A DNA stretch of 64,000 nucleotides from Paenibacillus melissococcoides (GCA_944800085.1 CALYLO010000004.1:124001-188000); one strand, 5' to 3'; positions 26,634-36,260 are shown, counted from the first letter of the stretch. Numbers and translations are program-made. Notes: generated from the sequence alone by a model not told the origin.

Positions 26634-27504
26634 ATGGGAAAAGAGGATGGAACGAAACCGAAAGCGATGTATTGGCTGATGCTGCTCGTGCCTTTCTTTT
26701 GGGGAGGGGCGTTCGCGGCGGCGAAGCATGTGATTACGGAGATTCCCCCGCTTGTCGCGGCGGCGATCCGCTTCGGCATCGCAGGCATTCTCCTGGCGCT
26801 CGTCGTGACGGTGCGGAAGGAATGGCGTTGGCCCGAGATCGCAAGGCGCTGGAAGGGGCTGCTTTTTATCGGCGCGATCGGGCATATTCGGTTATAATGC
26901 GTTGTTCTTCACCGCTTTGAAATATACGTCTGCGACCAATGGGGCGCTCATTAATGCGGCGATGCCGGCCTTCACCCTGTTCGGTTCCGTTCTCCTCCGC
27001 AAGGAGGCATGGAATGCGCGTGCCGGACTGGGTGTGGCGTTGTCGCTCGTCGGCGTCATTGCCGTCATCGTGAACGGCTCCGTCTCGGCGCTCCTCTCGC
27101 TGCGCTTGAATGACGGGGATCTGCTGTTCGTGGCGGCGCTGGCATGCGGGGTTCTGTATGGCTTGACAGGTTAAAGCAATCCTGCAAGGCGTTCCCGCAT
27201 TGCCGGCAAATGCGGTCATGATGCTGTCGGGCTCCGTCCTGCTTGCGGCCGGGACGCTGATCGGTTATCTTATTTTCAATAAAGGGGTGGAGGTGTTGGG
27301 CGGGAACACGGCCAGCATGTACTTGAACCTGACGCCGATCGTGGCGACGTGGCGACGCTGATGTCCGTTGCTGTCTACGGCAGCACCGTCACCTGGGAGC
27401 AAGCCGCGGGGATGGTTGTCGTCCTGGCCGGGGTATACCTGGCCACCTCCGCTTCCCGCACCCTGGGCGGCAAGACCGCCGCAAGGCAAGCGGAAATGCA
27501 GTAA
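26634..27504 (+). pseudogene. EamA/DMT-family exporter, three frameshifts
   Basis: Reading three frames in turn restores a full ten-helix drug/metabolite transporter: MYWLMLLVPFFWGGAFAAAK, then FGYNALFFTALKYTSATNGA, ALINAAMPAFTLFGSVLLRK, GVLYGLTG, KAILQGVPALPANAVMM, NTASMYLNLTPIVAT, and VYGSTVTWEQAAGM to the stop. The breaks are an extra G near 26880, an extra T near 27173, and a missing T near 27352. The function would have been export of a small metabolite under ArsR control. Three separate one-base changes make a true pseudogene likely, though assembly error cannot be excluded. Confidence 0.85.
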
Positions 27505-27571
27505 AATTCACCACCATATGGTACAATGCGAGTGAGTTATTATTTAGCGGAGAAAGGTGAGCTGAGCAGAG

Positions 27572-28274
27572 ATGAGTCAAGCCGAGGCAAAGCTGGATTT
27601 GAGCCGGATCGTGTTTATTGGAAGGACGTTCGAAGAGTATGTGAAGATGTTCGATCTGCCGGCGGAGCAGATGGCGGGGAAGCGGATATTGGATTGTCCC
27701 GTCCGGGGCATGCTCCTTCACGGCCGTCGCCAGCCGGCATGGGGCGGATGTGACGGCAGCCGATATCGCTTACTATTATGCGGCGGAAGAGCTGGAACGC
27801 AAAGGACGGCAGGATATTGAGCATGCGATGGAGCATATGGAGAAGGCGCAAGCGAACTACATCTGGGACGAATATCAATCGGCAGCTGGAATGAAGCGGA
27901 CTCGGATGCAGGCGCTGCGCGATTGCGCGGCAGACATGAAGCAGGCCCCGGAGCGCTATGTGCCGGCCGTGCTGCCCGAGCTGCGGTTCCCGGACGCGGC
28001 TTTCGATATGACCTTGTCGGCCCATTTCCTGTTCATATATGCGGATCGGCTGGACTATGATTTTCACCTGCGGACCATTCGCGAACTGATGCGGGTGACA
28101 CGCGAAGAGATTCGCATTTTCCCGCTGGCGGACTTGGCGAACCGCAAGTATGAGCATGCCGAACCGCTGCTCGAATATATTGACAGCCAAGGGTGGGACG
28201 CGGAAGAGGTGCGCGTTCCGTATCGCTTCCAGAAAAATGCGGATATGATGCTGAAGCTGTCCCGGAGAGGGTAA
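27572..28274 (+). pseudogene. Class I SAM-dependent methyltransferase-like gene, one frameshift
   Basis: Starts at an ATG with AAGGTGA upstream. The frame reads MSQAEAKLDLSRIVFIGRTF to GKRILDCP. One extra base near 27701 then shifts it. The correct continuation, SGACSFTAVASRHGADVTAAD, is in another frame that runs to 28274. ILDCPSGACSF is motif I of a Rossmann methyltransferase, and FDMTLSAHFLFIYADRLDYD resembles the later active-site strand. Substrate unknown. The downstream frame alone could start at a GTG (27750) but would lack the SAM-binding loop. Confidence 0.75.
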
Positions 28275-28313
28275 GCGGGCAAGGGAGCGTCTTTGGCGGC
28301 AGGAGGAAGAGAA

Positions 28314-29045
28314 ATGAAGAGGACGAAAATCGCTTTTGATATCGGGACGGTGCCCTGCGCCATGCGGCCCTATCTTGAACAGGCAACGATCTATGACAGC
28401 AGCTGTTCGGAAGCGGCGACGACCTTGTTCGTAGAGGGGGCGGAGCGCGCGTTCCTGAAAATATGCGCCGGCAGTCTGGAACGGGAATGCCGGATGACGC
28501 GGTTCATGCACGGTCTTGGCCTCGCGCCGAATGTTATCGCGTATGAATCGGACGGGGAGCGGGATTATCTGCTCACCGAGGCCGTGACCGGGCAGGATGG
28601 CGCCGAGGCCGTGCATCTCGAACAGCCGGACAGATTGGCGTCGGTGTTCGGCGAATCGCTGCGGATGCTGCATTCGCTTCCGGTGGACGGCTGTCCTTAT
28701 CCGCATCGGACGGCAGAGATGCTAGAGGAAGCGAGCGGCAAGGGGATCGATCCTGGACTGATGCATCGCTTGAAGAATTTCACTGGCGATGATGATGTGC
28801 TGATTCACGGGGATTATTGCCTGCCGAATGTGATTCTGGATCGCTTCTCATTTCGCTCGTTTATCGATGTGGGGAATGGGGGAGTTGGCGACAGGCATTT
28901 CGATCTCTATTGGGGATTGTGGACGCTGCGCTACAATCTGAAGACGGACCGGTATCATGAACGGTTTCTTGACGCGTATGGAAGACAGGATGTGGATGCG
29001 GACCGTCTGGCGGATTTCACGAGCTTCATAGAGCAGTCAGCGTAA
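28314..29045 (+). CDS. Aminoglycoside/choline phosphotransferase-family kinase
   Basis: 243 aa from the ATG at 28314 with a GGAGGAAGAG site; a TTG at 28293 would add seven residues. The catalytic loop IHGDYCLPNVI (HGDxxxxN) and the metal-binding FIDVGNGGVGDRHFDL follow the APH(3') plan. It resembles small-molecule kinases often called resistance proteins; actual antibiotic phosphorylation cannot be inferred. It follows the broken methyltransferase by 39 bases and ends at a terminator. Confidence 0.85.
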   Translation: MKRTKIAFDIGTVPCAMRPYLEQATIYDSSCSEAATTLFVEGAERAFLKICAGSLERECRMTRFMHGLGLAPNVIAYESDGERDYLLTEAVTGQDGAEAVHLEQPDRLASVFGESLRMLHSLPVDGCPYPHRTAEMLEEASGKGIDPGLMHRLKNFTGDDDVLIHGDYCLPNVILDRFSFRSFIDVGNGGVGDRHFDLYWGLWTLRYNLKTDRYHERFLDAYGRQDVDADRLADFTSFIEQSA

Positions 29046-29111
29046 CAGGCGTACTGCCAATCGGGTTCTCCGTTCAGGTGAGAGCATCAACATAGGGGGA
29101 TAACGGAAATG

Positions 29112-29151
29112 ATGACGCGTAAGCCGGCAAGAGCTTGTGCGTCATTTTTTT
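29112..29151 (+). terminator. Rho-independent terminator after the APH-like gene
   Basis: A 13-bp stem (29112-29124 with 29133-29145), two G-T wobbles, then T7. Confidence 0.85.
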
Positions 29152-29246
29152 CACCTGGAAAATGTTCTCTTGTAGATATAATGTTATTAGTATAGCAACG
29201 GGTAGAAAAAGATGGAATCCTATGCATAAGGAAAGGAGCCAGCACA

Positions 29247-29726
29247 TTGAACATTCGTACGGTGAACGCATCGTACTATGCGGAAGTGATTGCGGTCCTG
29301 AATGATTGGTGGGGAGGCAGGCAGATGTCTGATATGCTGCCGAAGCTGTTTTTTGTCCATTTCCAGCCGACCAGCTTCATTGCGGAACAGGAAGGCGAAA
29401 TTATCGGGTTCCTGATCGGGTTTCAGTCCCAGACTTATCCGAAGGAAGCGTACCTTCATTTTATCGGCGTTCATCCCGATCAGCGCAACAACGGTGTGGC
29501 GAGAAGGTTGTATGAGACATTTATAGACAACGTATGTCAACTCGGGTGCGATACGGTCCGCTGTGTCACTTCTCCCATCAATACCACTTCGAGTGCGTTC
29601 CATACGAGGTTGGGGTTCCGTATCGAGCCGGGCGACAGCGAAGCGGGTGGCGTGTCCGTTCATTCCAATTATGACGGGCGGGGAGAGAGCAGAGTCTTGT
29701 TTTTCAAAAAAATAGGCAGTTGTTGA
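29247..29726 (+). CDS. GNAT-family N-acetyltransferase
   Basis: 159 aa with a TTG start eight bases after AAAGGAG; the next in-frame ATG would cut into the fold. The acetyl-CoA loop is HPDQRNNGVARRLYE and strand segments EGEIIGFLIGF and FHTRLGFRIEPGD fit the family. It is a small stand-alone acetyltransferase of unknown substrate. Confidence 0.85.
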   Translation: MNIRTVNASYYAEVIAVLNDWWGGRQMSDMLPKLFFVHFQPTSFIAEQEGEIIGFLIGFQSQTYPKEAYLHFIGVHPDQRNNGVARRLYETFIDNVCQLGCDTVRCVTSPINTTSSAFHTRLGFRIEPGDSEAGGVSVHSNYDGRGESRVLFFKKIGSC

Positions 29727-29804
29727 TGCGGACGGTCCGGTGATGGCTCCAGGCGACGAATCATGGTACGATATGGATATCTTAGTCGAAGGTGGAGTTT
29801 CGTC

Positions 29805-29999
29805 ATGGATAATGTCGCCAAGATTATGGGAATATCGTTCCCCAAGATGACGATGGATGAGACGCTGCACACGCTTGGCGAAGTCGTCGCCGAGGATCGA
29901 TCCGAACTGTTCCACGTCGTGACGGGGAATCCCGAAATCGTCATGTCCTGTCAGCATGATGCGCAATTGCGCTCGATCGTGGACGAGGTGGGGATTTAG
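29805..29999 (+). pseudogene. TagA/WecG glycosyltransferase, N-terminal fragment
   Basis: 64 aa from an ATG seven bases after GGAG. The text KIMGISFPKMTMDETL and VVTGNPEIVMSCQHDAQLRSIV matches the start of TagA/WecB/CpsF glycosyltransferases, which add N-acetylmannosamine in wall teichoic acid linkage synthesis. Homology ends at DEVGI with a stop; the usual continuation (D-L-V-T-P-D-G) is absent and the next DNA is AT-rich. About three quarters of the protein is missing, so this is a deletion remnant. A full copy would be needed elsewhere if teichoic acid is made. Confidence 0.82.
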
Positions 30000-30413
30000 A
30001 ATATCATCTCCAATCTAAGTATGAGAAAATAAACTACAAGACGAGACAGTGGCAGCTTCTATACGTAGTCGTAGTAAATATTCTAGATTATTTATTTTTT
30101 CAGAAGAACTCCTTAACCCTTGACATAAGGGACAATGCAATGATTACCACGCTTCTATTTTTCCCTTGCCCGAGCACCCTTAGCAACTATATACTCCTAA
30201 ATGCATATCCTTGCCTGCCTTATCCGATTTGAATCCAGACGAGATATTTTTTCCATTCTCTTATTTAACTAAATGATCGCAAGTAGCCTCATGATCGCTT
30301 AGTTTCCCCCTAGACAATAGCTCCAGAAGAACCAAAGTTTAATTTGGCCAGCCAAACCGTTTTCATGTCATATTTATTAAAAAATGGATATTAAACTTGC
30401 TCTTTTTTTATGC
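30000..30413. other. AT-rich segment between tagA fragment and IS630
   Basis: Base composition changes abruptly after 29999. No convincing gene on either strand, no RNA gene seen. Probably transferred or decayed DNA. Confidence 0.4.
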
Positions 30414-30514
30414 TATATAAATTGAATTAAAGTTTTAGAGAATTATGGTAAGGAATTTCATACCTGCATGTCGAATGAATAAAGGACCACAAAAAGACAG
30501 GTAGGGAGTAGAAC

Positions 30515-31024
30515 ATGGAAAACCCAACGAAGCTTGACGAAGTGAAGCAAGCCATGAGAAAAGCAAAGGATCGCCGAATGTACGAGCGCTACCAGGCATT
30601 ATATTTACATCTCCAAGGGGCTCCGGTAAAAGAGATTGCCCATACGTTGGACCGAAGCGTTCAAACGGTAAAGGCATATATCAAGGCTTATGATCAGGGC
30701 GGACTTTCCGGACTGCAAATGAATCATTCGCCGGGCGCGCCTGTTCGCTTAACAAAAGAGCAGCAGGAAAAGCTGAAGCAGACCATAGCTCATTGTGTTC
30801 CTCATGAGGTGGGCTTTACCGCTCGCCATAACTGGACGCTGGAACTGATTGCAGCCTTTATTAAGCGTGAATTTGGGCAAACGTATTCGCTTCGCGGGGT
30901 CTCGAAGATGATGCACCGCCAAGGGTTAAGCTACACCAAACCGACATACACTTTAGCTGCAGCAGACGAGGAGAAGCAACGCCAGTTCTCGGAAACCATT
31001 TTTCCTGCGTTAAAAAAAGACTGA
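30515..31024 (+). CDS. IS630 transposase, OrfA (helix-turn-helix part)
   Basis: 169 aa. A helix-turn-helix region (APVKEIAHTLDRSVQTVKAY) and a second winged-helix part (GVSKMMHRQGLSYTKPTY) bind the element ends. GTAGGGAG precedes the ATG. The frame ends at TGA 31022-31024, overlapping OrfB by one base. A slippery run of A (31011-31018 region) just before the stop suggests a programmed frameshift making an OrfAB fusion, as known in this family. Confidence 0.9.
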   Translation: MENPTKLDEVKQAMRKAKDRRMYERYQALYLHLQGAPVKEIAHTLDRSVQTVKAYIKAYDQGGLSGLQMNHSPGAPVRLTKEQQEKLKQTIAHCVPHEVGFTARHNWTLELIAAFIKREFGQTYSLRGVSKMMHRQGLSYTKPTYTLAAADEEKQRQFSETIFPALKKD

Positions 31025-31554
31025 TGAATGATGAGATCGACCATTTGCTATTTGAAGATGAGTCCATGATCCGTGACTACCAAGCCATTCAAAAAACATG
31101 GTTTCTTAGGGGCAAACAGCGAATGATTCGAACGGCAGGCAAACACCGTGGAGTCAAGCTGCTGGCCACGCTTGACTATTCCACCGGCAAGGTGGTTTGG
31201 CAGGAAGACGAGCAATACACAGCCGAGACCTTTTTGAGTTTTCTCCAAAAGGTTGTTGCTCACTATCCTGCAGGCAAAATCGTCATCGTGTTAGATAATG
31301 CTCGCATTCATCATGCCAAGCTGCTCCGGCCGTTTTTGGACGAAATGAAAAGGCGGCTTGAACTTGTTTTCCTGCCCCCTTACAGCCCTCAACTCAATAT
31401 TGTTGAAGGGCTATGGAAATGGCTGAAGTCCGATGTCATTAACAATGTGTTCTATCACACGGTTGCCGATATTCGCAAGAATGTCCTGCAGTTTATGAAC
31501 GAGATCATGAAATCTCCATGGTCCATTATTGATCGCCTGTGTATTAGGTTCTAG
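31024..31554 (+). CDS. IS630 transposase, OrfB (DDE catalytic part)
   Basis: 176 aa. The three acidic residues of the DDE domain are visible in LLFEDES, IVLDNARIHH and PPYSPQLNIVEGLWKWLK. The ATG at 31024 overlaps the OrfA stop (TGATG), so either re-initiation or slippage at the upstream A run links them. Apparently intact. Confidence 0.9.
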   Translation: MNDEIDHLLFEDESMIRDYQAIQKTWFLRGKQRMIRTAGKHRGVKLLATLDYSTGKVVWQEDEQYTAETFLSFLQKVVAHYPAGKIVIVLDNARIHHAKLLRPFLDEMKRRLELVFLPPYSPQLNIVEGLWKWLKSDVINNVFYHTVADIRKNVLQFMNEIMKSPWSIIDRLCIRF

Positions 31555-31749
31555 TTGAATGGTTCAATAGTTCAACTTATATAGTTTCAGGCAGAGTAAA
31601 ATTTCATAACATGTATAAAGGAAAATGACACTATAAGTTTAATCTAATCAAGTAGTTACAATCTTATTTTAAATAATGATTCTGTGGAAGAATCTATTCA
31701 TTTTCCTATTATTTTATCCGATTAATATTATCTATGGAGGTGATAAAAA

Positions 31750-32381
31750 TTGAGAATTGCTCTAAAGATATTGTTAGTGTTAGTTAGTATTGGTCTCGGT
31801 TGATTAGCTGTGCTCTAGGCTTAAATATTTTGATGAGTTTCCGTGAGCCCGGCTTTATTGTCTATGATCCAGGCCCCAGAGGGATACAAATTTTTTTACT
31901 ATCGATGATTATCATTGGATATAGTATTTTGTTGTTTCTTTTATACAGGAACAAGAAGAACTCAGAGTTAGTAATGATTGCTTTCTTTACTTTTATTATT
32001 TCTATTATTGTAACTCCAGTAATTATTATTTACTCAGCAGACATTAGTCGTTTTTTTAGAACCCCACCCTCTCATAAAACACAGATGTCTCTACAAAAAG
32101 AAATTCAAAAAATTATACAAGAAAATGATTTGCCATATATATTAGATTCGAAAGAAAGTGAAAAACAAACAAAAAAAGAGTACACCAGGACTGTAATTCT
32201 TTTAAGAAAAAAAACTGGCGACAAAATTCAACAAAAGGAGGTTGATTTAGTTCTTAAAAACAGCCCGAGTTCTGAACTTAGATTGACTTTTTACGACAAA
32301 AAGAAAAAAGAGAATGTTACGGTAGTCCTTAACAAAGATAGGAGTATTGTTTACTGTGATCCTATAGAGTTTTGTGAGTGA
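31750..32381 (+). pseudogene. Unknown AT-rich membrane protein gene with a likely frameshift
   Basis: A strong GGAGGTGAT site precedes a TTG at 31750 whose frame reads MRIALKILLVLVSIGLG and stops at 31801. The next frame continues LISCALGLNILMSF without a gap in the hydrophobic pattern and runs 193 residues to 32381. Together they give a protein with three or more membrane helices (near the N-terminus, then IQIFLLSMIIIGYSILLFLL and IAFFTFIISIIVTPVIII) and a Lys-rich soluble tail. No family recognised. Codon use is AT-rich, unlike the neighbours. A missing T at ~31800 is the simplest cause. Confidence 0.55.
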
Positions 32382-32407
32382 ATAATTATTAAAAGGAAGC
32401 TAGCTAT

Positions 32408-32539
32408 ATGAAGAAATTTATCTCAACATTGTGTGTAATATTGATATTATTTAATATAATACTAGATTATGTGTGTTTATTAAATTTAAGGGAGTATGCC
32501 ACGCTCGGCTTCCTAAAGCTCCTTCCCGAAGCAGGATGA
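32408..32539 (+). pseudogene. Small signal-peptide ORF cut off at a composition boundary
   Basis: 43 aa from an ATG with an AAAGGAAG site. The N-terminus MKKFISTLCVILILFNIIL looks like a signal or anchor. From about 32490 the DNA turns GC-rich and the frame reads antisense through the APH-like fragment, so the original protein was cut by a rearrangement. Too short for the ORF filter used for most genes. No family. Confidence 0.45.
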
Positions 32540-33201
32540 ATCTTCGATTAAATGCCCTCTCAGGCTCTCTCTCAACTGAACGAGCCAATCCGGTTCGTTC
32601 GCCCATTCTTCCGCCATGGCTCTCCATACGCGGGCATATCCGGACAAAGCGGCGAACCGCCGGCATGCCGGGAGGAGTGCCTCCTTATCATCCGAGATGT
32701 CAAATTCCGAATGGTAACCGTCTAAAAGCATTGTTTTTTCGAGTTGAAGCTGTACGGGGAAAGGCAGTCCCGCAAACTGGCCAACGCTTGCTCGATGTCC
32801 ATCGCGTACCAGTGATACATCGCGTCATCGAAGTCGATGACATGGCAGGAATGCGTTGTCTGATCATAGAACACGTTATCGTATTCAAAATCATAATGAA
32901 CCAGCCCAAAATTGTGCTTGGTGACGGGAAGAGAAGCGAAATGCTCCCGCAGCAATCCCGCCTCCGCCAACGCTGCTTCCTCCTGTGGAGAATCGATGAA
33001 CAGCCCCTCAATCCAACCCAATACATCGAGGTAGGGCCAGCACTTGGCCGTGGCAGGGACGTACTCGCTGGATAGCTGTTGAAGCCTTCCCAACGCATCG
33101 CAAAAGCCGGGTCTGTCCTTCATATTGGAAGGGATAAATGGCATTGGATGAGATTCCTGTGTACTGCCGTACCGCTTTTTTTGCACGCAAAAAGACCGCA
33201 A
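32513..33201 (-). pseudogene. Aminoglycoside phosphotransferase-family gene, truncated and frameshifted
   Basis: The catalytic loop FGLVHYDFEYDNVFYD and metal loop VIDFDDAMYHWYAMDIEQAL are typical of APH/homoserine kinase-like enzymes. The frame stops after FNSKKQCF. The continuation LDGYHSEFDISDDKE lies in another frame ending at 32513. One base lost in a T run near 32728 explains this. The N-terminal lobe (about 100 residues) is missing; reading starts in unrelated sequence near a terminator at 33191. Two lesions mark it as dead. Confidence 0.85.
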
Positions 33202-33220
33202 GGCTAACGCCTGCGGTCTT
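33191..33220 (-). terminator. Hairpin with T tail on the minus strand
   Basis: Arms AAGACCGCA and TGCGGTCTT with an inner GGC/GCC and one bulge; minus strand continues TTTTTGCG. Confidence 0.6.
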
Positions 33221-33334
33221 CATTATTCATATGAGAGGGAAAAAAGCATAAGCAAACAAACCCTCGAGGTTGTCAGAAAAATGGGCAGCGATATCCTTAA
33301 GATGCGGCAGACCGGTTGCGTCTGCCTATCATAT

Positions 33335-33388
33335 TCAGTTCAGAATCACCTTATTAGCAACAGTATTCAATCTAGTCCGGCGTGTCAT
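33335..33388 (-). CDS. Possible 17-residue ORF with a good ribosome site
   Basis: GAAGGGAGTGATCGGC precedes an ATG reading MTRRTRLNTVANKVILN and a stop. No family is known to me. It may be a small peptide, a leader, or the truncated start of a lost gene. Confidence 0.25.
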   Translation of the reverse strand: MTRRTRLNTVANKVILN

Positions 33389-33464
33389 GCCGATCACTCC
33401 CTTCAACAGTAAGGTATTTCCATCATACATCATAGGATAGATGGAAGTAATTGTTATAACTATA

Positions 33465-34847
33465 TCAATTCAGCTTGCTGTGCTTCCGTGAATAAATAAA
33501 GTAGATCACCGTGCCAATCGCAATCCAGATGACAAAAGAAATCCAGGTGATGAACGGCAAGCTCAATGCAAGGTAAAGACAAAGCAAGGCGCTAATGGCC
33601 GGCAGTACGGGGACGAACGGGACGCGGAATGAAGCTTTGATGTCAGGGAATTTCTTCCGCAGGACGATGACGGCAATCGATATTAGGGTAAAAGCAGCCA
33701 AAGTGCCCATATTCACTAAATGTGCCAGAGTGGTGAGATCAATAAAACCTGCGATACCTGCGGCCACAAACCCGGTTAACCATGTGTTTGCGAACGGGGT
33801 CTTGGTTTTTGCATTTACTTTGGAGAATTGCTTCGGCAATAATCCATCACGACTCATGGCGTAGGTTAAACGAACTTGCGCATAGATTAAGGCAAGAATG
33901 ACGGTTGTAATGCCAAATACCGCCCCGATTGAAATGATTCCGGCGACAGAATTTTGCCCTACCGTTTCTAAGGCTAGGGCGACAGGAGCGCCCACGTTTA
34001 GCTTGGTATACGAGATCATCCCTGTTAATACCCCAGAGACCGCCATATACAAAAGAGTGCAAATGAGCAAGGACGCGATAATCCCGATCGGCATTGTTTT
34101 TTTCGGATTCTTCACTTCCTCCGAGGCTGTCGCGATCACATCGAACCCGATATAGGCAAAGAACACCGTAGCTGCGCCGGTCACGATCCCCTGAAGTCCA
34201 AAGGGCGCAAAAGGTACCCAGTTATCAGGCTTTACATACCAAATTCCTACTGCAATAAACAGCAAGATAACGGCTAATTTGACGAACACCATCATATTGT
34301 TAAATTTAATGCTTTCCTTTACGCCTTTGCTGACGAGCGCCGTGATGGCCAAAATGATCAGAACGGCAGGCAAATCAATGAATCCTCCTTTTCCAACACT
34401 AGGGGCGGAGGTAAGAACGGCGGGAAGGTGGATATGAAAGCCCGCCAGCAAGGATTGAAAGTACGCAGACCATCCCGTCGAAACGGCAGAAATAGCCATC
34501 ACATATTCAAGCATGAGATCCCATCCGATAAGGAAGGCGAATAATTCGCCCAACGTGGCATACGTGTACGTATACACACTTCCGGAGACAGGTACGGCGG
34601 AGGAAAACTCGGCATAACAGAATGCAGCGAGCGCACAGGCAATCCCTGCGAGCACAAAGGACAACATGATTCCGGGTCCTGCGGATTCTGCCGCGACGAC
34701 ACCCGTCACCACAAAAATCCCCGTCCCGATCACGCATCCTACGCCGAGAAAGATTAAATCCATCAATGACATCGTTCGCGCTAATTCTTTTTTCTCACTG
34801 TGAGCGAGCATGAGGTTCAATGTTTTTTTTCGGAAAAGCTGATTCAA
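33465..34847 (-). CDS. APC-family amino acid permease (YfnA/CAT-like)
   Basis: 460 aa with twelve predicted helices. Strong similarity to Bacillus YfnA: SLARTM-type start region, GVGCVIGTGIFVVTG, ALAAFCYAEFSSAVPVSGS, FFAYIGFDVIATASEEVKNP, and RLTYAMSRDGLLP. The TTG at 34847 follows GGGAGG by seven bases and aligns with the family start (NQLFRKKTL); an upstream ATG at 34898 would add residues out of family. It imports amino acids by proton symport. Intact in a region where most neighbours are broken. Confidence 0.9.
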   Translation of the reverse strand: MNQLFRKKTLNLMLAHSEKKELARTMSLMDLIFLGVGCVIGTGIFVVTGVVAAESAGPGIMLSFVLAGIACALAAFCYAEFSSAVPVSGSVYTYTYATLGELFAFLIGWDLMLEYVMAISAVSTGWSAYFQSLLAGFHIHLPAVLTSAPSVGKGGFIDLPAVLIILAITALVSKGVKESIKFNNMMVFVKLAVILLFIAVGIWYVKPDNWVPFAPFGLQGIVTGAATVFFAYIGFDVIATASEEVKNPKKTMPIGIIASLLICTLLYMAVSGVLTGMISYTKLNVGAPVALALETVGQNSVAGIISIGAVFGITTVILALIYAQVRLTYAMSRDGLLPKQFSKVNAKTKTPFANTWLTGFVAAGIAGFIDLTTLAHLVNMGTLAAFTLISIAVIVLRKKFPDIKASFRVPFVPVLPAISALLCLYLALSLPFITWISFVIWIAIGTVIYFIYSRKHSKLN

Positions 34848-35076
34848 TATGATTCCTCCCATGCAAAGGGTACGCAGTAAACACATAAAGACACCCATAG
34901 TATTTCAATAACTGGGAAATTCATGATTTTGCATACCACTTCAATGCTGTCGTTTTAAGAATGTAGCATAGGAGGAAATAGGGTATTAGTGATATATATC
35001 ACTTATAATTTCGTTAAATTTTTGCACTGATTTACATGTAGGAAGGGCTGCGGATGATCCGTGGAAGAAAAGAAAA

Positions 35077-35099
35077 TAGGAGTTCGTATAGAACTCCTA
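35077..35099 (-). terminator. Rho-independent terminator (minus strand) after the GNAT/E2 remnants
   Basis: Perfect 9-bp stem TAGGAGTTC / GAACTCCTA with a 5-base loop; the minus strand continues TTTTCTTTTC. Confidence 0.85.
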
Positions 35100-35136
35100 A
35101 GGAGGATAACTGTAGCATGCTTTGCCCGCGCTGTGC

Positions 35137-35415
35137 TCAGAGCCTGATTCCAATCTCCAGCAATGGCAGCTTGCGGCCCGGAAAAACCGTCGATTCGATG
35201 TCCCCAATCCGTCTGGCTCCCATGCGGAGATAAAAAGTTTTCGGCATGCGGGTCGCTATGGATCGTGACGGCCTGGCAATTCGTTCAGGTGAAACCGTTA
35301 AACTATCGCGGCAGGCTTCCATGAAGTCATGGCTGTATCCCCAATAAGCTTTGGAACGAAAGGCCAGGCCGCTTAAATAACCGGCTTCATCCGGCTTTGC
35401 CTTGCGAATAAGCAT
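35137..35415 (-). pseudogene. GNAT acetyltransferase with an internal deletion
   Basis: 92 aa from an ATG with an AAGGAG site. The first half (MLIRKAKPDEAGYLSGLAF, KAYWGYSHDFMEACRDSL) is the normal start of a GNAT enzyme. The last part (FYLRMGARRIGDIES, PGRKLPLLEIGI) is the normal end. Between them only a short out-of-family stretch remains, so about 60-70 residues with the acetyl-CoA loop were lost. The frame is open again afterward by chance. It cannot bind acetyl-CoA normally. Confidence 0.8.
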
Positions 35416-35462
35416 GAAATCTCTCCTTACTGCAGCATCAGGCTCGTCGTTGTCTTTCATAT

Positions 35463-36260
35463 TTAATACAACTTCGTATTCAACTCGTAGCACTCCAGAT
35501 TTTCTTTTACCCTTTGCAAAAAACGTCCGCATATGACGCCATCGAGTAGGCGGTGGTCAATGGATAAACATAGGTTCACCATCGAGCCTATCGCAATCAT
35601 CTCGCCGATGACGACGGGCTTCTTCACGATGGACTCCAGCGTTAAGATCGCGGCTTGCGGATAATTACTAGTTGGGTTGGAGGACACGGAACCGAACGAG
35701 CCGGTATTGTTGACCGTAAATGTCCCGCCTTGCATATCGTTAAGGGCCAATTTGCCGGAACGGGCTTTTTTCGTGAGGGAGTCGATAGCCAGAGCGAGAC
35801 CGGCTATGCTTTTCTGATCGGCGTGATGGATGACAGGCGCGAGTACGGAATCCTCGGTCCCAATGAGCAGGGACAGGTTGATGTCGCGTTTGACAATAAT
35901 TTTGTCTGCCGCCCAGGTAGCGTTCATCATGGGATAATCTTTGATCGCGCTAACCACGGCTTGGATAAAGAAGGGCAAGTACGTAAGACTAACCCCTTCC
36001 TGGCGCAAGAACTCGTCTTTGCGCTTGTCCCGCAGCAATACAAGGTTGGTAACGTCCGCTTCGATCATCATCCTGGCATAAGGAATTTCCGCTTTGCTCA
36101 GCTTCGTGCGCGCAGCGATTGTATGGCGAATAGGGGTGACATCGATAACATAATCGCCGCCTCCGGTGATCTGTGTGCTGACTTCTGCCCATGGAGTTGG
36201 CGGTTGATGAGCGGTCTCATGGTTCTCAGCGCGGCGTTGTGGAGCACTCAGGTCCTCCAA
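35463..36260 (-). pseudogene. Branched-chain-type 2-oxoacid dehydrogenase E2, catalytic domain only
   Basis: 265 aa. Contains the whole acyltransferase core: VIDVTPIRHTIAARTKLSKA, NLSLLIGTEDSVLAPVI, FTVNNTGSFGSVSSNPTSN and the active-site SIDHRLLDGVICGRFL. The lipoyl domain and E1/E3-binding domain (about 170 residues) and the genes for E1 and E3 are absent. A TTG at 36260 has a good GGGAGGG site six bases upstream, so the core may still be made. Without a lipoyl domain it could not work in the usual complex. Truncation is clear; residual function is open. Confidence 0.8.

Larger units (their letters stand above)
30416..31581 (+). mobile_element. IS630-family insertion sequence
   Basis: About 1166 bp, flanked by TA dinucleotides (30414-30415 and 31582-31583) as expected for IS630/Tc1 elements. 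Ends TATAAATTGAA (left) and TATAAGTTGAA (right, minus strand) are inverted repeats. Contains the two-frame transposase. Confidence 0.85.
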
